DNA of 50,000 nucleotides from Symbiodinium natans (lineage: Eukaryota; Sar; Dinophyceae; Suessiales; Symbiodiniaceae), in contig CAJNDS010002303.1 of assembly GCA_905221605.1 (NCBI GenBank), positions 110,001 through 160,000 on the forward strand. The letters are read 5' to 3'. The notes under the pieces were generated by a model. That model did no database searches and was not told the origin of the DNA. It was given only the letters and a program-made list of their open reading frames with translations. Shown piece after piece: positions 44,201-50,000 of the stretch. Made by a program: the position numbers and the translations under genes. Position 1 is the stretch's first letter; each line of letters begins with the position of its first letter.

Positions 44201-44504
44201 TCAAGCCCACCACATGCACCACCCATGCCCGCCACTCGCGTTCACCGAAGGACTCGTCCATCAAGTAGTCCCGCCCCCAAGCCACCAGGTGTACTCGACG
44301 AGGACGACGCTGACGATGCAGTGGGTCCTCCCACACCTCCACCATTCCGTGTAGACGCCGAAGCCGTCATGCCAAAGAACGCTGTGGACATCGAGGTCGC
44401 CATCCCACCACCACCACCAGCTGAATACGGGGTACCAGGCTTCACACCCCCGATCGCGAGCAGGACCGTGGCATCATCGCTAGGGTCACTCTGTGCAGCG
44501 TCGC

Positions 44505-44640
44505 GGGTTTAGGGTTTAGGGTTTAGGGTTTAGGCTTTAGGGTTTAGGGTTTAGGGTTTAGGGTTTTGGGTTTTGGGTTTTGGGTTTTCGGTTTTGGGTT
44601 TTGGGTTCAGGGTTTAGGCTTCAGGGTTTAGGGTGTAGGA
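44505..44640 (+). repeat. TTTAGGG array with GGGTTTT variants
   Basis: Standard units pass into GGGTTTT/GGGTTTC units. Confidence 0.93.
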
Positions 44641-44794
44641 TGGGGTTCAGGGCAGGGGTTTGTGGAAACCCGGGGAAGACTGGTCCTTTGGGCGCATCTG
44701 AATCGACTCCCAAACCACAAGGCCACAAACCCCCAACCCCAAGCCCCTAAACCCTTGACCCCTGAACCCCAAACCCTCCCCAAACCTCAAGGGT

Positions 44795-44925
44795 CTTTTG
44801 GGGGGGGGGGGGGGGGGGTCGCCTAAATCCCGAAAGCCCCTCAAACACAATCAAACCCCCAAACCCCAAAACCCCCAAACCACCCCCCCCCCCCCCGTGC
44901 CCCCCCCCCCCACCCCCCCAAAATC
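44795..44925. repeat. G- and C-homopolymer tracts
   Basis: G18 near 44800 and C14 runs near 44883 and 44901. The Gly/Pro frames here are artefacts. Confidence 0.9.
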
Positions 44926-44954
44926 CAGCAGCCCTCAGCCCTAAACCCTCAACC

Positions 44955-45036
44955 CTAGAACGGGGTGAGGCCGCGGCCGGTCCTGTAGTAGCCCATGGGT
45001 GCATTCACCGGGTCGGGGCAGTACTGCGTGCAGACC
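44955..45036 (-). CDS. Cysteine-rich coding-like island ending in a stop
   Basis: After CCCAG the minus strand reads VCTQYCPDPVNAPMGYYRTG then RGLTPF, TAG. CxxxC plus Tyr-rich composition again suggests an extracellular Cys-rich module. Confidence 0.42.
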
Positions 45037-45059
45037 TGGGTTGGGAGCCTCTTGGGGTG

Positions 45060-45240
45060 TAGGGTTTAGGGTTTAGGGTTTAGGGTTCAGGGTTCAGGGT
45101 TTCGGGTTTGGGTTTGGAGTGTTTGGCGTTTGGGGTTGGGTTTAGGGCATTTCGGGTTTGGGGTTTGGGGTTTGGGGTTTGGGGGTTGGGGGTTGGGGTT
45201 TGGGGTTTGGGGTTTGGGGTTTGGGCGTTTAGGGCTGTGG
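45060..45240 (+). repeat. GGGTTTA passing into GGGGTTTG repeats
   Basis: Standard units give way to GGGGTTT/GGGTTTG units, an A-to-G variant that has spread locally. Confidence 0.93.
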
Positions 45241-45389
45241 GCTGATGAGGTTGTGGGGCGGGGGGGGGTGAGGGGCTTCCAAATACCACTCAGCCCGAAG
45301 ACGCCGAACCCCCAAAACCTTACACTCAACACAAGCCCCCAAAAAAATAAGAAACCTAAACCCTAAACCCTAAACCCCAAACTAAGTGA

Positions 45390-45495
45390 GGGGTCGCTTC
45401 CGTCGAGCGACAGACCCCGAACGCTCGGCCGAGGGCCTTACAGCCCGAGCGCCCAAGCGAAAAGAGAAACGGAAAGGTGAGGGTTAAGCCTCACC
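45390..45495. other. Cluster of three adjacent hairpins
   Basis: Stem-loops at 45390-45418 (GTCGCT/AGCGAC inside GGGGT/ACCCC), 45422-45451 (CGCTCGG/CCGAGCG) and 45476-45495 (GGTGAGG/CCTCACC). Close spacing suggests a structured RNA or fold-back element; no known RNA class is recognised. Confidence 0.55.
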
Positions 45496-45639
45496 GTCTG
45501 TCCTGGACAGGCCAACGGACATCGGCCTTTTTTACGACAACGTCAGTACTCGGCTAAGGGATGGCCGGCACCCAGACCAACCCCAAATCGTAACCCTTTT
45601 GGCTCTGGAGGTCGGTTCAGGGTTTTTGGGTTCAGGGTT

Positions 45640-46095
45640 TGCCGGGCCCCCCCCCCCGGGGGCCCCCTGGTCCCTGGTAGCTGGATTCCTGGACCAGGAG
45701 GCTGGCGAGGGGTCCAGGCAGGCTGATCGTGATTTTGGGGTTTTCCCCCCGGGTTTCCGGGCCAAGGCGCCCCGGGCCAAGGGCCCCCCGGGCCAAGGGC
45801 CCCCCGGGCCAAGGGCCCCCCGGGCCAAGGGCCCCCCGGGCCAAGGGCCCCCCAGGCCCCCCCAGGCCAAGGGCCCACCAGGGCGGCCCTGTCCAAAGGG
45901 CGGCCCCCTTCAGGGCAAGGGCCTTTTCGAGCTCCGGGCCAAGGCCCGCCGGGCCAAGGGCCCCCCGGGCCAAGGGCCCCCCGCACCAAGGGCTCCCCGG
46001 CCAAGGGAAGGAAGGGCCTCCCCGAGCCAACGGTCCTGCACGGCCCCCCCAACTAGGGCTCAGCCCGGGGCCCCTCGGGCCAAGGGCCCCCCCAC
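45640..46095. repeat. GGGCCAAGGGCCCCCC 16-bp minisatellite
   Basis: Tandem units near-identical at 45770-45860 and 45945-46000, flanked by diverged copies. Frames through it on both strands are Gly/Pro/Ala/Arg-rich artefacts. Confidence 0.9.
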
Positions 46096-46109
46096 ACCAA
46101 CACCCTCGC

Positions 46110-46900
46110 AGGGAATCGCACGCTCAGGAAGCCCCCAAGAACCGCCAAGAGCCACCAAAAGGCTTCAAAAGCTTCAAAAGGCCCACTAACAGAAGGGGAC
46201 CACAAGATTTGTCCGTGCCCGCAATGAAAAATGCGATTTTTGAATATTGAAAACGATGGTTTCCGCAATGAAAAATGTTCTTTTTTAGTACTGAAATCGA
46301 TGGCTCCCCCCAAATCAGCAAGGACCTCTACGGGCCCTGACGTGCCGAAGGACCGAGGCTACTAAACCCTAACACCGCAAAAGCCTGCGAAGGCCTTCAA
46401 GCAAATAAGGGCCTCTACGGGCCCTAACTTGCCGAAGGCCCGAAAAGGGCCGAGGCTACCCCGAACCCGAGCTTAAACCCGAGCGATTGAAATACTCATT
46501 GGCGAAAAATTCATTAATAGGTTCCCTGACCTTTAAATGAATGAAGCCTCTACGGCCCCTGACACGCCGAAGGTCCGAACAAGGCCCCGAGAGACCCCAA
46601 GAGCCACCAAAATGCTTCAAAAGGCTTCAAAAGGCCCCCTAAAAGAAGGGGGACCCCAGGATGCCCGTACCCGCAATGAAAAATGCGATTTTTTGGTAGT
46701 GAAATCGATGCTTAATTGAAGCCCTTAAAGAAGGGGAATCCAGGAGCAGACACAAAGGGTTTCCCTGACCTTCAAATAAATAAGGGCCTCTACGGGCCCT
46801 GACACGCCGAAGGCCCGAAAAGGGCCGAGGCTACCCCCAACCCCAGCTTAAACCCTAACAGCGCAACTTTAAAACATCAAAGCAAGCATCAAAGCACAAG
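46110..46900. repeat. Interleaved dispersed repeats (two families)
   Basis: Family 1, AGAGCCACCAAAAGGCTTC through CGCAATGAAAAATGCGATTT, occurs at about 46145-46260 and 46597-46710. Family 2, CCTCTACGGGCCCTGACACG then CCGAAGGCCCGAAAAGGGCC, occurs near 46324, 46411, 46546 and 46787. GCAATGAAAAATG is repeated three times. No gene. Confidence 0.8.
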
Positions 46901-46934
46901 AAAGTAAATTCCATAAACCCTAAACCCTAATAGA

Positions 46935-47025
46935 GTATAGTTTGGGTGGCCGGGGTGGGTTGACGGGCAACGCGAGCGCGCGGCCCGGGGTGTTTCACAC
47001 CCGAGCGCGCGCCCTCCCCTGACAC
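46935..47025. other. GC-rich palindromic segment
   Basis: GGGTGTTTCACACCC (46989-47003) forms a perfect 6-bp stem with a TTC loop, flanked on both sides by GAGCGCGCG. A likely strong hairpin of unknown role. Confidence 0.6.
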
Positions 47026-47227
47026 ACCCTAAACCCTAAACCCTATACCCTAAACCCTGAACCCTAGGGCCCCAGAATCCAAAACCCCAAACCCCAAACC
47101 CTCTCAACCCCCAACCCCCGAGACCCCAGAAAATATGAAGCCCCTCACATTACCAGCCCCCCAGACCTTCCCAAATCCCTTAATCAAGGAACATTACTCA
47201 AATTCATCATAAGGATCCTTAGTATAA

Positions 47228-47304
47228 ATTAGGGTTTAGGGTTTAGGGTTTAGGGTTTAGGGTTTAGGGTTTAGGGTTTAGGGTTTAGGGTTTAGGGTTT
47301 AGGC
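47228..47304 (+). repeat. Perfect TTTAGGG array
   Basis: About 11 units. Confidence 0.97.
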
Positions 47305-47519
47305 ATACTCCTTAATTAAGGCTTGGTAGCCCACAAACCATCTTATAACAAGGGGGCACCCCTTTTTGGGGGTTGGCTATTTTGTAGGGGAACCCAGAAC
47401 CCACCCACCAGGCGACCAAGAAGGGGTCTAAGTAACCTAGCCCTAAACCCTGAACCCTACGCCCTAAGCCCTAAGCCCTAAACCCTAAACCCTAAACCCC
47501 AAACCCTCTCAACCCCCCT

Positions 47520-47602
47520 CAAAGGGGTTTCGGAAGCTCTGGGCCAGCTGCTGGCGGCCGCCAGCGGAGCCTCGGCTGTCGTTCCGGAACCGCGCAGGCA
47601 GT
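47520..47602 (+). CDS. Weak coding-like island
   Basis: Plus strand reads GVSEALGQLLAAASGASAVV then PEPRRQ and meets GTTTAGGG (CA|GTTTAG), a possible donor. Ala-rich, so it could be chance. Confidence 0.25.
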
Positions 47603-47760
47603 TTAGGGTTTAGGGTTTAGGGTTTAGGGCTTAGGGTTTAGGGTTTAGGGTTTAGGGTTTAGGGTTTAGGGTTTAGGGCTTAGGGTTTAGGGTTTAGGGT
47701 TTAGGGTTCAGGGTTTAGGGTGTAGGGGTAGGGTTTAGGGCTTAGAGTTTCGGATAACTG
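47600..47760 (+). repeat. TTTAGGG array
   Basis: About 22 units, with GGGCTTA variants near the right end; it abuts the 3' side of the Tpt1 exon. Confidence 0.96.
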
Positions 47761-47794
47761 TACTTCATAACCCACTTATAAGCCCCCCCTAAAC

Positions 47795-48176
47795 CGCCAG
47801 CTTTCAGACCCAGTCTGGCAATGCTGTCGTAGTACTGTCTCGTGGTACCGTGCAATGCATACATCGGCGCCTGGGCCATTGTAAGGGCACGCATAAGCAA
47901 TGCAGTGGAGACCGGGACAGAGTGTCCTTGAACCGCCCGAACACAGTTTGTCGTCGGATCCAGGGCGAAGCGCTGCTTTGCGTTGACAGCACACTGCTTC
48001 TTAACTTCAGCCTCAGTAGCATGGAGCCTCTTGAGGGCTCCAGAGGCAAGAAGGACAGCCATAGGCATGTAGCCATCCTCCCTGATTTGGCCAGTGCCGT
48101 TAACATCATGTCGTAGTACTGCAGTCATGGCCTTCGAGATCGCACGTTCCCTGTTGGTTTGCCTCGGGTCCTCTTT
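47795..48176 (-). CDS. tRNA 2'-phosphotransferase (Tpt1/KptA family), one exon
   Basis: Tpt1 removes the 2'-phosphate left at the tRNA splice junction, transferring it to NAD+. From ATG 48128 the exon shows LRHD (Arg6-His7), a KQRFAL strand, VRAVQGHS (Arg64, Gln67-Gly68-His69) and ALHGT (His93), the family's signature order. The frame is open upstream and reads RERAISKAM before the ATG, matching the usual ISKALS(x)LLRH start, so the exon probably begins after CTGGCAG at 48176. It ends GLKAGG at a GT donor (GCG|GTTTAGGG) at 47795 made of telomere-like sequence; without splicing it would end in 17 unrelated codons. The C-terminal lobe with its last conserved residues is not in this exon, so the gene is partial here or a fragment. 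Family call is strong; activity unknown. Confidence 0.82.
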
Positions 48177-48199
48177 CTGCCAGATTGCACCGCTTTTCC

Positions 48200-48280
48200 G
48201 GTTTAGGGTTTAGGGTTTAGGGTTTAGGGTTAAGGGTTAAGGGTTTAGGGTTTAGGGTTTAGGGTTTAGGGTTTGGGGTC
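48200..48280 (+). repeat. TTTAGGG array
   Basis: About 11 units with two GGGTTAA variants, at the 5' side of the Tpt1 exon, so both sides of that exon are telomere-like. Confidence 0.96.
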
Positions 48281-49000
48281 CGGGGGTTCCCGGCGTGGAG
48301 CTGCGGGGGGCAGGGAGTTTAAGGTGTAAGGGTGTAGCGTGTAAGGTTTGGGGTTTAGGTTTTAGGGTGTAGGGTTTAGGGTTTAGGGTTTAGGGTTCGG
48401 GGTTTACGGTTTAGTTCTTGGGCAGGGGGTTCAGGTTTTTTTTTTTTGGGGGGGGGGGGGTTCAGGGTTGAGTGGTTCTGGAGCCTTATAGCCGAGAGAG
48501 TTAAGCAGGTGTAGCCTGGCTAAGAGGTTGAGCCTTTCGGGCCGAGAGCCCAAGCTTGCTCAGGGAGAAAACGTCAGCAGCCGCCCAACAACCCCTCAAA
48601 CCCCAAACCCCTAAACCCTCAACCCAACCCAAGGCCCTGAGCCCGAAACCCCTGAAAGCACTCCTCCCTCCCCCAAAACTCTAAACCCAGGAACCCCCAG
48701 ATTCGTAAGCCCGAAACTCACCGGTGCTTGAAAGGGGGAGGGAAGCATGGCCGACAAGCCGCACACGTTGCTTCGTGCTTGGAGAAGAAGCGCGAGACCC
48801 ATATAATATAGGGGTCGGAAGAGTTACGAATAGTACTCCTCCAAAACCCTCTGCTAATTATTAAGGCCCCTATATGAAGCCTCCCTACATACTCCTCCCT
48901 ACATCGTCCCCATGCTCCTATTGTGTACCACCCCCCCCCCCCATCGCCCCAGCACCCCTGCACTGCACCTTTGTCCCTAAAACCCGAGCCCTTCAGGGCA
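48281..49000. other. Spacer with telomere-like patches and T/G runs
   Basis: Telomere-like units at 48330-48420, T10G13 near 48436-48460, then mostly unique sequence. A minus open frame at 48718-48963 has no domain and is not called. Confidence 0.5.
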
Positions 49001-49006
49001 GGAAAA

Positions 49007-49130
49007 AGGGTTTAGGGTTTAGGGTTTAGGGTTTAGGGTTTAGGGTTTAGGGTTTAGGGTTTAGGGTTTAGGGTTTAGGGTTTAGGGTTAGGGTTTTAGG
49101 GTTTTAGGGTTTTAGGGCTTAGGGTTTTAA
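49007..49130 (+). repeat. Perfect TTTAGGG array with GGGTTTTA tail
   Basis: About 12 perfect units followed by three 8-bp GGGTTTTA units. Confidence 0.97.
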
Positions 49131-49171
49131 GACATCCCCCCTCCCAACTCCTGCCCCGCTTAAGAGCGCAG

Positions 49172-49266
49172 GTGCTTGCAAGGAGCCCACTGGGGTCCAA
49201 GTTGTCTCCCGGGCACGTGGCTTCCGTGGGAAGACCCCTGAAAGGCTGGCGGCAGTGGACCTCCAG
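49172..49266 (+). CDS. Coding-like island, likely exon
   Basis: Bounded by GCGCAG| and CTCCAG|GTGGAAAG, both good splice consensus. It reads ACKEPTGVQVVSRARGFRG then KTPERLAAVDLQ. A classic internal exon shape; function unknown. Confidence 0.42.
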
Positions 49267-49462
49267 GTGGAAAGCGGTTTAGGGCTTAAGGCTTAGGATT
49301 TAAGTTTTAGGGTTTAGGGTTTAAGGCTTGTCTAGGGTCTATAAACCATCCCTATCCCTTTAGGGTGGTTAGTTGGGGTTTGGGGTTTTGGGGTTTTGGG
49401 GGCTTGGGGGTTTTGGGGGCTTGGGGGGTTTGGGGTTTTGTGGGGTTTGGGGTTTGGGGTTT

Positions 49463-49575
49463 GAAAGCCCTTCACCGTACCCGACACGGGCGCACCTGGC
49501 AGGACCGGCCAGGCTGCACGGTCGCGCAGTCCGACATGTTCACGTGGCAGGAGAACCTCTGCGCCCCCCTGAACA
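49463..49575 (+). CDS. Cysteine-rich coding-like island
   Basis: Plus strand reads RTRHGRTWQDRPGCTVAQSD then MFTWQENLCAPLN. Two Cys and two Trp in an exon-sized frame, preceded by GGGGTTTG repeats. Confidence 0.35.
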
Positions 49576-49719
49576 CCCCTCTCAGCCCTAAACCCAAGGC
49601 TTCACGGTCAACACCAAACATGATGCGTTGGGATGTCCCTCTTATACGAGCAGTCCTTATTTGGGATTCTAACAAGGGGGGGTACTACCAGCAGGTATTG
49701 TCAAACGTTGTTCTTGTAG

Positions 49720-50000
49720 CTGCCAGCCGTCATCTCGAATCCCGGCAAGACTCGCGTCTGCCAAGGATGTAAATCGAGTAGTGTGACGTACGGCGCTGAA
49801 GAGAATGCGTTTTATGAATGCATCTCCAAGAACGTCCAGGTCCCTGATACTCTTCGAGCTATAGTTGCTACGCGGTATGCGTCATACCATTCCAAATTGT
49901 CTCAGCAATGGCATTTTTCCTGTATTTCCCTTCGCTCGTACTCTACCTTAACCAAGGGACCCGGAAAAAATTCTCTCTCTGCAGCGCAAGCGCTTGTCGA
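49720..50000 (+). CDS. Unidentified open frame running off the right edge (partial)
   Basis: 93 codons without a stop to the window end, opening just after TAG at 49717-49719; CTGCCAG|CC near 49726 could be an acceptor. It contains KTRVCQGCKSSSVTYGAEEN and later RYASYHSKLSQQWHFSC, with a CxxC pair, varied composition and AT-richer codons than other genes here. No telomere-like repeats occur in the last 400 bp. Probably a genuine exon or the 5' part of a gene; family not recognised. Confidence 0.5.
   Translation, partial: MPAVISNPGKTRVCQGCKSSSVTYGAEENAFYECISKNVQVPDTLRAIVATRYASYHSKLSQQWHFSCISLRSYSTLTKGPGKNSLSAAQALV

Noticed and set aside
45375-45515. tRNA gene at the hairpin cluster
   Set aside because: Three stems are present but not the cloverleaf spacing, and I see no acceptor stem pairing or T-loop consensus GGTTCGA.
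45532-46250. Long Gly/Pro/Ala ORFs on both strands
   Set aside because: Generated by the GGGCCAAGGGCCCCCC minisatellite; all frames are open.

Overview
The window looks like nuclear DNA of a dinoflagellate, most like Suessiales/Symbiodiniaceae; this is inferred, with no database search. Four things point there: plant-type TTTAGGG/CCCTAAA telomere-like repeats scattered internally in both orientations over most of the 50 kb; short coding islands with GT, GC or GA donors and AG acceptors; very long retroelement polyproteins carrying methyltransferase-like domains; and a transposase-like/Ulp1 gene of a type I associate with these genomes.

Layout. 1-4.8 kb: telomere-like repeats, a fold-back array, a poly-C tract and two minisatellites, with no convincing gene. 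4.8-12.4 kb: a minus-strand multi-exon mobile-element gene (basic N-terminal exon, candidate middle exons, transposase-like core, C-terminal Ulp1 cysteine protease), with a 56-bp satellite in its presumed intron and 112-bp and 74-bp arrays beyond its 3' end. 12.6-14.3 kb: telomere-like and AT repeats with a few coding-like islands. 14,296-24,279: a complete minus-strand Ty1/copia element with 183-bp LTRs that I read as identical, a GTGGG target duplication, and one giant ORF encoding gag, protease, a C5-methyltransferase-like domain, integrase, a TET/JBP-like 2OG-Fe(II) oxygenase domain, RT and RNase H. 24.3-26.4 kb: more than ten minus-strand coding-like islands between telomere-like repeats. 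26.5-34.6 kb: homopolymer tracts, an AT-rich island, telomere-like repeats and isolated exon-like islands, several cysteine-rich. 34,693-38,996: a minus-strand tyrosine-recombinase retrotransposon with split direct repeats (A1-ORFs-B1-A2-B2), RT/RNase H, recombinase and a cytosine-methyltransferase-like domain; its 5' half is damaged. 39-50 kb: long perfect TTTAGGG arrays, minisatellites, further exon-like islands, one exon of a tRNA 2'-phosphotransferase (Tpt1/KptA), and an unidentified open frame running off the right edge.

Two themes stand out. First, two unrelated retroelements each carry a DNA-methyltransferase-like module, and the copia element adds an oxygenase of the kind that modifies DNA bases; this matters in a lineage known for 5-hydroxymethyluracil and heavy DNA methylation. 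Second, the telomere-like repeats appear to fill introns and spaces between short exons, so the host genes are scattered islands that ordinary ORF calling misses.
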